Assembly (NCBI GenBank): GCA_002221725.1
Contig: NJFT01000001.1
Span: 456,230 to 520,229, forward strand
Direction of reading: 5' to 3'
DNA length: 64,000 bases
DNA from: Scedosporium boydii
Lineage: Eukaryota > Ascomycota > Sordariomycetes > Microascales > Microascaceae
Shown: positions 20,777-30,898 of the stretch, piece by piece
How the letters are laid out: each line of letters begins with the position of its first letter
Position numbering within the stretch: position 1 is the first letter of the stretch
The notes under the pieces: generated by a model
Database searches by the model: none
What the model was told of the DNA's origin: nothing
Seen by the model: the letters and a program-made list of their open reading frames with translations, nothing else
Made by a program: the position numbers and the translations under genes

Positions 20777-21547
20777 CTATATGTGGCGGCTCCGCTTGCC
20801 ATTTCCAAACATGTCCTTGCCATTACCGAGGCTCCCTAAATCGAAGATTTCGGCAAAGTTAATTTTCCTCTTCTGTCCCGCACCCCGGCCCAGTGCAGCG
20901 GCAGCGGCGGCGGCAGAAGTCCGCGCCGACGGTCTCCCTAGATTGTGTCGTCCTCTGGGTTGCCGAGTGAAGTGAGACGTGTTTGTCTGAGTCGCCGAAG
21001 GGTGCGTCTGCGAATCCGAAAGGTTTAACGTCGCGAGATTAGGCGCATCGGGATACGACATGGATGACTGAAATGTAAACTGATCTTGCGTCGGTACGGC
21101 GATGGTGGCCGGTGTGGGGGCGACGGTCGTAGAATCGGCCGTCGTTGATGCAGGTACCTCTTCGGACTTGGGGGCACTGCTGCCAAGGTTCACGGATTGG
21201 GTCCGCTCGGTGATGGAATTTAGATGAGTGCCGCTATTAGATCTCGAAATCTCGGGACTCGAACAGCGATCGGTCTTTTCGACCTCATCCTCGCTTTCCC
21301 TATCCTGCACCATGGCATCGGTCGACCCGGCGGCTAGTCGCTCGGTCGCCCAGCTTCGGATCCTCCATCCCTCTCCATCGCCGAGCCCGATGTTTTCCCG
21401 ATCGAGGAAGGCCAGAAGCTCTTCGAGGCAGTCTTGGTAGCCCTCTTGGCGTGCTTTTGCTTGTGCTGATGCTGAGGTTTTGTAGAGTTTAGTGACTGAT
21501 AGCGCTGCGGCTTTAAAGGCGTCGAGCAGCTGCTCGGGCTGGTCCAT
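20777..21547 (-). CDS. HAPSTR1/C16orf72-like protein (DUF4588-type)
   Basis: One exon, 256 aa, from ATG 21547. The N-terminal helix (EQLLDAFKAAALSVTKLYKT ... ARQEGYQDCLEELLAFLDRE) and the C-terminal basic segment GAGQKRKINFAEIFDLGSL resemble the two conserved parts of the HAPSTR1 (C16orf72/TAPR1) family. Between them is a long Ser/Thr/Pro-rich disordered linker. In animals HAPSTR1 is a nuclear stress-response regulator partnered by the ubiquitin ligase HUWE1. The fungal members are little studied, so function here is inference. The basic tail suggests nuclear entry. A poly-Ala run (AAAAAAAALGRG) lies before the tail. An alternative reading is simply a conserved fungal protein of unknown function. 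Confidence 0.65.
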   Translation of the reverse strand: MDQPEQLLDAFKAAALSVTKLYKTSASAQAKARQEGYQDCLEELLAFLDRENIGLGDGEGWRIRSWATERLAAGSTDAMVQDRESEDEVEKTDRCSSPEISRSNSGTHLNSITERTQSVNLGSSAPKSEEVPASTTADSTTVAPTPATIAVPTQDQFTFQSSMSYPDAPNLATLNLSDSQTHPSATQTNTSHFTRQPRGRHNLGRPSARTSAAAAAAALGRGAGQKRKINFAEIFDLGSLGNGKDMFGNGKRSRHI

Positions 21548-22446
21548 TGCGGCGGTCGTCGATTTCGATAATCAACAACGGGTTGTGGTCGATGAGACGG
21601 AGGGGATGGCGATGTCGATGTCGATGGCGATGGCAGTTGTTGGATGAGGGGGAGAAAAATAGTTTAGTCTCAGGCCCGCTTCCGGAAAGTCGTCTCTCTG
21701 TTTGGTTGCCAAGGAGGTGGGAGGACGGAGTTGATGGTGGAGGTTGTTGGCTCTGGTTGTGGTGGGAACGAAAAGGGAGGGGCGATTTTGATATTTTTGA
21801 TTGGTAGCTCCACCGAAGAAGTACTTCGTCACGTAACTAGGCTTCGCTGTGAGTCGACTTGGATGCGTCAGCAAGCCAGTTGGCTCAAATCGAGGCCAGA
21901 CAAAATTCACGATGGCTTTGGTTCTTGTCCGCTAACCTAACGGAGGCTTGAGTCAACGAAGGGATGAGACAAGGACGCCGAATGAGATGCAGTCAAGAAA
22001 GTTTGGGACCCAAAGGAAAAACCGAGGAATGAGCCCAAGAGATGTTCCTTAGTGTCCAAAATGGCCGCAGCGGGTGGGAATGTGATAATAGTCACTCCAG
22101 TACAGGGATTTGCCAGGCTTAACTCGGGCAGATTTCGGCACAGTGCCAGTCAATAAATAGTTGAGCTTTAATGTTTGCAAAAGCTCGTCAAACGACGTAG
22201 AAAGGATGAAGCACTGTTTTTATAACATCTCGACAATGAATGACTTGCCCTGGAGATCATCCCTGATGGCGATGCTCGTCGAAGATCCAAGGCATGAGCT
22301 AAACGATCCTTCGTGGGAAATTGCACGTGTTGTTTTCTGGTGGTTGCGTCAGACAAGCAGGGTCCTGTTTCTAGACCTGAGTTTTGGAGGGGAAATACAG
22401 TATGCACAGTACACGGGACTGTGCTTAAACTTTGAACAAGTATTTC

Positions 22447-22480
22447 GTACAATTGTACACGAGTAGTGTACAATTGTACA
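22447..22480. repeat. two copies of the 12-bp palindrome GTACAATTGTAC
   Basis: GTACAATTGTAC occurs at 22447-22458 and 22468-22479, start to start 21 bp, which is two helical turns. Both copies are perfect palindromes and the second extends to 14 bp. The spacing suggests a protein-binding pair; function is inferred only. Confidence 0.75.
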
Positions 22481-22991
22481 AAAGTGACCTTCGCAACACA
22501 AAATCAAAAAAAAAGCATGTGGGGGTCAGGTCGGGCTGGTCTGTGCGCTAACAGTGGTGAGACCCACTCCGTTGGCTCCTCCTGCCCTAAAACTGCAACT
22601 GCGATGACAGAAGTTCCATGCCCCTTCCTCATGGAATTCTCTTGGAATATGCTAGTACTTTAGATACAAAGATTTCTCTTGGTAGCACATCCAGTTGACC
22701 GAGTAAAGTAGGGCATCTCCTCTTGAGCGAGTGACATCTGGTTACAGATGGAGCCAACGGCGACCATGCTGAGAAACTAACCTCCGGACGACCGGGGGGT
22801 TTTCCCAGGAGATGAGGCAGACGGTCCTCCCGTAAGCCCTCGGAAACCCAAAAAGGCGGCCAAGTCGGTAGATATTGCAAAGGAAAAGGAAAAGGAGTGC
22901 AAAAAAGAGCAAATGACTTTTGGTATTAGTTCAAGATGCTGACGCGGGCTGGTTGAAATCTATCTTTCTATCTCGACATCTTTTCTAAGTT

Positions 22992-23011
22992 ATCCATCCA
23001 TCCATCCATCC
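22992..23011. repeat. ATCC microsatellite
   Basis: Five tandem ATCC units in the 3' flank of C1-THF synthase. Confidence 0.8.
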
Positions 23012-23210
23012 CATTTCCCATAACATATATATACGCCCATGTTGAATTGTTGAATTGTTGAATAAAAAAGTGCAGTCATGATATCTAGTGCAGGTCCCCG
23101 TCTCGCTGAGCCATGCTTAAAATGTCTAGAATAATCTCATTCGGCGCATATCATGCGTCCGTGCTGTTCCGGTATTGTCAAGGAACGAGGTGTCTTATCT
23201 AAGTTGTTGT

Positions 23211-26200
23211 TTAGAACAGACCCTCGATTTCGTCCGTCTCGACGTTGACATCGACGTTGAGATAGCCTGGAGCCGTAGGCAAGCCAGGAATGGTCTGGAT
23301 ATCAGCAGCAAGAGCGTAACTACATGGTATCCGTGTGGTTAGTTGGTATTCAAAGTAAATTTTTTGAACGACGTAATGTGAGAGAGAGGTTTAAGACTTA
23401 CAGATAACCAGCTCCCGCAGCCATTCGGACATCACGGATAGGAACCGTGAAGCCCGTAGGCGCTCCCTTGAGTGCAGGATCGTGCGAAAGGGAGTACTGG
23501 GTCTTCGCAATGCAGATCGGCAGGTTACCGAAACCTTGTCGCGTGTAGGTATCGACCTTTTGTTGGGCAAGCTCACTGAACTCAACCTTTTCGGCACCGT
23601 ACATCTTCTTGCCAATGGCCTCGATTCGCTCCTGAACAGTACCGCCGAGGTCGTAGAGCAACTTGAGATCCTTGGGCTTCTCACTAGCAGCAATGACGCC
23701 CTTGGCCAGGTTGATGGCACCCTCGCCTCCGAGGGCCCAGTGGTTAGATAGGATAGCGTCTTCCGCACCTGAAGCAATGGCTTCCTCACGGACCACGGCG
23801 ATTTCGGCATCTGTGTCGGTGAAGAACTTGTTGATAGCCACGACAACGGGGACGCCATAGGACTTGGCATTCTCAATGTGCTTTCGGAGGTTGCAGCATC
23901 CCGCGCGGAGAATTTCGACATTCTCCTGCTTGTAGACAGGGTCGAGAGGAGCACCGGCAGAAATTGGGGGGCCGCCTCCATGAACCTTGAGAGCGCGGAT
24001 GGTAGCCACGATGACCACAACATCAGGGACGAGACCAGAGGCTCTGCACTTAATGTTGAAGAAACGCTCTCCGCCCATAGTGAAATCGAAACCAGCTTCG
24101 GTGACGACGAAGCCGGAGTTGCTGGCGTGGTCCTCGTCGGGTTCCGTACCAGCCAGCTTCAGCGCCATCTTGTCGGCAATGATGGAGCTGGCTCCGATGC
24201 TGATGTTGGCGAACGGACCGGCATGCACGAAGACGGGAGTGCCCTCCAGGGTCTGCATGAGCGTCGGCTTAATCGCATCCTTCATAAGGGCAGTCAACGC
24301 ACCGCCAGCTCCGATGTCGTCGCAAGTGACTGGCTCGCCGCTCTTGGAGCTAGCGACGACCATGCGCCCAAGACGTTCCCTGAGATCAGACAAGTCGGTG
24401 CTGAGAGCCAGAATGGCCATGCACTCACTGGCGACGGAGATATCAAAGCCGGTTTCGCGAGTGAATCCCCTCTCGGTAGGCGCAGTTCCGATGGTCACTC
24501 CACGCAGAAGACGGTCGTTCACATCGAGCACACGCCTCCAGGTGATGGTGGCAGGGTCAATATCGAGCCTGGCGAATCGGTGAATTTCGTCCTCAGTCAA
24601 GTCATCGGGATTGGTCTTGTCAATACCGAGCTTCTTGAGCCGGCGGAACATGACGGGAGCGAACTTCCTCACTCCGTCCTTGACAGGCACAAGTCGGCGA
24701 TACAGCGCGGCGTCCTTCTGGGTATTTTCGTGGAACATGCGCGTATCAATGGCAGCAGCCAAAAGGTTGTTGGCGGCCGTAATGGCGTGGATATCTCCAG
24801 TCAGGTGAAGATTGAATTCGTCCATGGGAATGACTTGACTGTAGCCACCGCCAGCGGCACCACCCTTGATGCCGAAGGTAGGGCCCATGCTGGGCTGGCG
24901 AACGTTGGCAAACGTCAGCCTACCCAGGTGAGCACCTAGGGCCTGCGCAATGCCCATCGTCGTCGTGGACTTGCCCTCACCAAGAGGAGTGGGTGTAATG
25001 CCGGTGACGACAACATATCGTCCGTTTCGACGATGCTCGAGTCGCTTCAGCAGGCTGAGATCAACCTTGGCCTTGTAAGCACCATAGGGCTCGAGTTCGT
25101 GGGATGCAACGCCGGCTTCGACAGCAACGCTGGTAATCTGCTTGGGGATTTGGTTTCGGGAGACCTCAATATCGGAGGGGACAGGGTCCTGGAGCTTCAG
25201 AGGGAGGGGAGTCACCGTCCTGTCTTTCTGCTGATCGAAGTGCCGGTTGGTGGCGTCGACAACGTTTTGCATAAGCATGGCAACGGTCATGGGACCTACG
25301 CCGCCAGGGACGGGTGTGATGTGCGAGGCTACCTGAGCGGCACTCTCGAAATCCACGTCACCAACCAGCCTCTGGCCCGACTTCTTGCTAGCATCCGGGA
25401 CGTAGTTGATACCGACATCGATGACGACAGCACCGGGCTTTAGCCACTCGCCCTTGACGAACTCGGGCTTGCCGATAGCGGAAACCACGATATCGGCATT
25501 CTTGAGATGCTCCTGGATGTTTGCCGTCTTGGAGTGACAGACGGTCACTGTAGCATCGGCATTTGTAAGGAGCTGGCTGACGGGGCTACCGACGATGTTG
25601 CTGCGACCAATGACGGTAGCGTTCTTTCCCTTTGGATCAATTCCGGCCTCCTTGAGCAGAGCCATGGCGCCCTTGGGAGTGCAGGGAACAAAGAACGGCT
25701 TGCCACCTCGCTTGGCGAGCTCACCAATGTTGAAAGTGCCGAAGCCGTCGACATCCTTCTCGTCGGAAACGGCAGAGGTGATAGCATACTCACGAATGTG
25801 GCCTGGGACTGGCAGCTGGATTAGGATACCGTGAACATCAGGATTGTTGTTCAGACGGTGAATCTGGTCAAGCAACTCCGGTTCCGTGATGGACTCAGGG
25901 TAGTGAAGCAACTCGCAGCTGACGCCGGCCTGAAGGATGCGTTAGCACCTATTGTACTTGAAACGCACGAAATAAGAGTAAAAATATAAAAGAAGAGACA
26001 ATACGAACCTCAGCGGCAGCCTTCAACTTCATGCGCACATAGGTAGCTGAAATTCTGTGTTAGCCAGTTGACATCCGGGGTCATTTGGGGGGGGGGGTTA
26101 TTCTTTGATGTCTGTGAGTTGCCATTGTCGGGATGGCGTCACGTCACTCATGGTGGGGCAGGGGCCAAGGGTTCAAAACGGGCAATATGAGGGGTCCGAG

Positions 26201-27130
26201 GGTGATTAGAAAAAAAAAGGGAAAAAAAGAATCAGGCCAGTTGGGTCAAAGGACCTGGGCGAGAGCCATAATTCTCCGGGAAAGACATACTGGAATCACT
26301 GCGATCTCCAACTATTTCGAGAGGAAAGAAACTTCAAGTCAGCGCGCTGAATTTTTACTCATGTCGCCAGAATGAGCATTGGCAGGGGGCCGTTGACGGC
26401 AGCCATGGCGGGGTAGTTGAGACTTACCTTGGATAATTTTTAGGCATGGCTGATAACGCGGGTTCGTCAATTGCTTCTCAGCAATCTCGGCCTTGAGCCT
26501 CTGTCGGATGGATTTGGCAAGGGCCGTTCCATCGATCTTGCTCGCGACCATGGTTTCTGGATCAAGGGCAGCTGTGGCTGGTTCAGCAGAGGCGGAGGAT
26601 GAATATGCGCGGGCAGACACGACGTTGCCCGAAATTTGGCTCGAGGCTTGGAGGAGGTGGGAGGAAGAAGATCGCAAGGGCTGTGTGCGATAGAGATCAG
26701 CGGTACAAGTCCGTTGCGCCGTTGAAGTCGAAGCCTGATGCGGCAAGGAAGATGAGGCAGAAAAAGACGATAACCGCCGGTAGGAAGATCCAGGTACATG
26801 CGCGTGAGCATGAGCGTGAGCATGAGTACGTATATCTGGACGTTTTCCTGGGCCGCGGTTTAAGTCGGACATAGGCGTGCTCTCAGTGGTTGTGCGAACG
26901 GAGCCATTCGGCAAGCCCCGATTGTTAGCGCCTTCTGAACCCACCCCAGGGCCTGAACCGGATCTAGATCGCTCCGTAGACTGCCACCGCGGACTGTGTA
27001 CATTTCGACCTGTTGTGGTGCTGCCAGCAGCCGAGGGACGCGCTATTATTTGCTGGCCCCGAATTCTGAGGTTTCCCGTGCCCTTAACTGCCCAAAGGCG
27101 AGCATCAATGCCGGAACGGCAGGGCAGCAT
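23211..27130 (-). CDS. C1-tetrahydrofolate synthase (trifunctional), possibly with mitochondrial presequence
   Basis: Five exons: 27130-26428, 26311-26291 (21 nt), 26046-26009, 25929-23402 and 23319-23211. The enzyme interconverts one-carbon units on tetrahydrofolate: methylene-THF dehydrogenase, methenyl-THF cyclohydrolase, and formate-THF ligase. The N-terminal dehydrogenase/cyclohydrolase part has [10 protein letters not shown] (catalytic Lys region), [11 protein letters not shown] and [16 protein letters not shown]. The ligase part has the ATP loop [12 protein letters not shown]. From the internal ATG at 26551 ([13 protein letters not shown]) the protein is 939 aa, the normal family length. 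The frame is open upstream to ATG 27130, adding about 193 residues (total 1,132) that start [17 protein letters not shown] and include [11 protein letters not shown], which looks like a mitochondrial presequence. Which start is used, or both, is unknown. A third ATG at 26872 also fits. Confidence 0.92.
26291..26311 (-). other. 21-nt microexon of C1-THF synthase
   Basis: It encodes VGDRSDS plus the first base of the next codon. It is flanked by acceptor AATAG and donor GTATGT. Without it the conserved motif before TYVRMKLK is missing. Confidence 0.85.
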
Positions 27131-28704
27131 CTTCGGTCGCGATTTTGCTCACCGTCACAACCTTTTCGGGGGGGTTAAAAGCTGGATTTTTTTAGGCTTG
27201 CACCTTTCAGAATAGCAGAATTCGAAATTTCGACCCGGATGGTTTTTTATGCAGGATTGAACGGATGGCAAAGGGAAGAGAGAAGAAAAAAATCATGGGA
27301 AAAAATTTAGGAAAAAAAAAGGACTATATCTATACTCTGCATCCACTAAGATTTTGTTAGCAGAGACCAGGACCCAACAGAACCGACACGACGCTTCACA
27401 GCTGTGGGGCATCGGTGGCCCCTGTCGACTTCAGTCGAGGAAGAAATGGATCTAGACCTCGGAGAGCACCCTCGCCTGAGCCTTTTCTTCTCGGCGAACG
27501 CTTGGCACGTAGTGTGCAAAAGCTTGTGAAGAGTATTCGGTGGTTCTCAGGGACAATTAATACCTTGTGAGCACGATTATGACTCATGCGTGATCAAGGC
27601 TCATCGCCGCAGCCGCAGTGCTTTTTTGGATCTCTACTTGTAGCAAACTATGGAATCGTTGACCCTCCCGGAGATCGGACTCGCGATGATGATGATGATG
27701 ATGATAATGTCTGCCGTCTTAGTCCAATTGTTCCAAGTCGCCTTCGGTGCTCCAAGTCTGGATAGGATTACGCTTAGTCAGTTGTAAAGAGCAACATTGA
27801 ATGGTCCACATCAAATGCAACATTGAATAACTGAATATAGACGGCTCGACAGGTTCAAGTGATCCAGACACAAGTGATTCATTATCGTTGCCAAGGATGA
27901 GTGAGGATGTTACGCACTGCACGAGACGGGTAACGCAGGATAGCCCAGGACCCCCAAGGATGGCCTATAGTTTCACGATTTGGAAGCTAAACGCAGCCAG
28001 ATGGTGAGCTTCGCCTTCAATTTCAGACCGAATTCGTCGAACGAAAGTCGTGTGGCTCCGGGCTCGGGGTTGTGTAGCACAACCGGACGCAATTTCGAAA
28101 GAGTGGGTCGCTGTAAGACCGCGACGGCGGTACGCGCTGTCTACGATGTAAGCCGCTAGATGTAGGAAGGGACGGGAACCAAAAACGAAAGTCGTAAAGA
28201 TGCAACTATCTCCTCAAGAGGTGGCCATTTCCAAGATTGGACTTGGTAAAAAGATTGTGCGAAAATATAACCATTCGCCCACGATGCCCGGACTTTGACA
28301 CGTGCCCGCTCCGAATTTTTGATGTTCCTGCATGAAATTGCCAGATCGATCAAAATCGATGGCTAGATGGCGACTGTCGGGGAGTGGTATGGCGGTGTGG
28401 CGGTGCGGCTAATGTAATGTCATTGTGGCGCATGCCTTCGTCCAGGTACCAATGCTGACTTAGCCAAACCACTCTTGCCCCTCCATTCCCATTCACTGTT
28501 CGCGGGGAACTGAGGATTTGCCCCACACATGCACAAACGCACAATATCAAGTCCAAAGCCTAGAAATTTTTCGACGTTGCCTACGAAGTTGGTCGCTACT
28601 GATCTCAAGCTCACACCCCCTCCTCGAGCCGCAGATACTCAAGGACATCCCACGCATTCTGTAATTTAGAGCCTCCTTTCCTCCTCTTCATACCTTCACA
28701 CAAA
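27131..28704. other. divergent promoter region C1-THF synthase / eIF3i
   Basis: About 1.6 kb between two divergent genes. Contains an A-rich patch near 27290-27330 and a (GAT)n-like tract at 27687-27705. A CT-rich stretch at about 28660-28700 precedes the eIF3i start. No gene was supported. Confidence 0.45.
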
Positions 28705-30038
28705 ATGAGGCCTATACTATTATCCGGGCACGAGCGTGCGCTCACCCAGGTCCGGTATGCAATGCCCGCCACCACTCACCCACCCTTTCCCTCCACGCTA
28801 CTCCTGGAGGGATACCACCCCCTTGAATCGTCACAAGGCTAACCATGATCCCTACCTATAGCTACAATGCCGATGGCGATCTCATCTTCTCCGTATCCAA
28901 GGATAACCAAATCTGTGTTTGGTTCTCCCACAATGGCGAGCGTCTCGGTACCTACAAGGGCCACGTAGGTGCCATCTGGACCGTCGATGTCGACCCCACG
29001 AGCACGATCGCCGCCTCCGGTTCCGCCGACAACACCATTCGCCTCTGGGAGGTAAAGACCGGAAAGTGCATCAAGACCTGGGAGTTCCCCACCGCCGTCA
29101 AGCGAGTCGAGTTCAACGAGGATGCCACCCAGATCCTGGGCGTCACAGAGAAGCGAATGGGTTACCTCAGCAACATCATCGTGTTCGACGTCACCATAGA
29201 TCCTGAGGCCGAGCAGACCGACGAGAGGGCGCTTACCATCGTTTGCGACACAAGCAAGGCGACTGTGGCCGGCTGGAGCTATTTGTCCAAGTATATTATT
29301 GCTGGGCACGAGGACGGATCGGTCTCTCAGTATGACGGCAAGGTAGGGTTTTCCATTTTTTCGTCCTAAAGCCACGTGCGTTGGGTTGGAATTTTGAGCG
29401 AACTAACACCTAGTTGTAGACTGGAGAACTTCTCATGAACATCGCCATCCACGATCTCAACCAACCTATCACCGATCTCCAGTGGTCTGCTGACCGAACC
29501 TACTTCATCACTGCATGCAAGGACAAGACCTCCAAGGTAAGCCGAGACACCCTTTTTCCCGAGCATGCCGAAGGGTCTGTTTCTAACCCTCTCTTTCACC
29601 AGCTCATCTCCGCCAAGGATCTTGAGGTCCTCAAGACCTACCCCAGCGACACCCCCCTCAACAGCGCCTGCATGACCAGGAAGAAGGACTTCGTCATTCT
29701 CGGTGGTGGTCAGGCCGCCATGGACGTCACCACGACCGCCGCTCGCCAGGGTAAATTCGAGGCTCGATTCTACCACAAGATCTTCGAGGACGAGATTGGC
29801 CGTGTCCGTGGTCACTTCGGTCCCTTGGTATGTTGAAACAACCACTACCGATGTTTTGCTAAACACAATTCTTGGAATTACTAACATTCATCCGTAGAAC
29901 ACTGTTGCTGCCGACCCGACCGGCAAGAGCTACTGCAGCGGAGGAGAGGACGGATACGTGCGAGTGCACCACTTCGACAAGGGTTACTTCGACTTCATGT
30001 ACGAAGTTGAGCGCGAGCGCCTCAACAGGAGTTCGTAA
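28705..30038 (+). CDS. tif34: translation initiation factor eIF3 subunit I
   Basis: Five exons (28705-28754, 28862-29342, 29420-29536, 29603-29827, 29898-30038) give 337 aa, all joining in phase. It begins [19 protein letters not shown] and consists of WD40 repeats: [27 protein letters not shown], the repeat around [12 protein letters not shown], and [20 protein letters not shown] near the end, finishing [16 protein letters not shown]. eIF3i is a small beta-propeller subunit of the eIF3 complex that binds the 40S ribosome in the cytoplasm. Length equals the usual fungal eIF3i. The start ATG follows CACAAA, a good fungal context. The codon choice is strongly C-ending, as expected for a highly expressed gene. 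Confidence 0.97.
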
Positions 30039-30898
30039 ACAAAGCTCGCCTGCTCGCCCCGTATTACATCTCTCAAAAAAAAAATGGATAAAAAAGACCC
30101 ATGACCCGTGTCTTGCATGCTCGGCGTTTCGGAGTTAGTTCCTCGGTATGGACAACGAATGTTTGTGAAGAAACTAGGGAGGAAGGGGGGGAACGCGCAT
30201 CGGAATTGTAATGATTTTCAAGTTGTCGATGGCTCAAAGTTATAAATTATTTTTCTTGGAATTTCCTGGGCTTTGATATCTCACTCGAGATAGTCTCGCG
30301 GTGGGTGTTAAAAACAGAGGGTTAAGACATCCAAGAGTTTTCATATTCTAGAGGTCACACACAAAAGAGATTATACCACGCATCTCGAGGTCTTGGAAGC
30401 CCATGAAATTCAGTATAACTGACTTTTTGGTTCGATCGATGTATCTTGAAAACTTTGAAAAAAACGTATCTACCGAGCCGCCCTAGCCATGACACCTTTT
30501 TTCCACATGTACATCTCGCCCTCCCGGCCGACCAGATCAAAAATAGAAAAAAAAAAAAAGAAAAAGGATAAGCCAAGGGCCATCATCCTATGCAATTCAT
30601 AGGGGGATGGCTTTGTTTGCGGTCAGATCGGGAGCAGGGACTGAAGTTCCTCCACCTGCCAAATCTCGTGAACGAACCTTGACTGAAACCAACCTCTTCC
30701 AACGCCATTAACGGGCCAAAAAGGACAGAAACCAAGAACATGACAAGAACAAGGAATGGGAAATAACCGAAGGAGGCCTGCCAAGGGTCCTCAGATGAAG
30801 GATATGAAGCCCATGGGCTCCTAAATGCGGGATGCGAAAAGTGTAATAAAATGGGGTCGAAGAAAGACAAGAGACTTTTGCAGAGAAAGAGGTCTCCT
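30039..30898. other. convergent 3' region eIF3i / ISWI
   Basis: 3' UTRs of two genes that face each other. A-rich runs at about 30070-30080 and 30540-30562. No coding signal. Confidence 0.45.

Larger units (their letters stand above)
21548..23210. other. intergenic stretch with twin palindromes
   Basis: Covers the promoter of the HAPSTR1-like gene on the left and the 3' region of C1-THF synthase on the right. The twin 12-bp palindromes and an (ATCC)5 tract at 22992-23011 are listed separately. No gene could be supported; the 101-aa ORF at 22161-22466 has no family resemblance. Confidence 0.4.

Noticed and set aside
22161..22466. 101-aa ORF near the twin palindromes
   Set aside because: Open in both strands and no family features.
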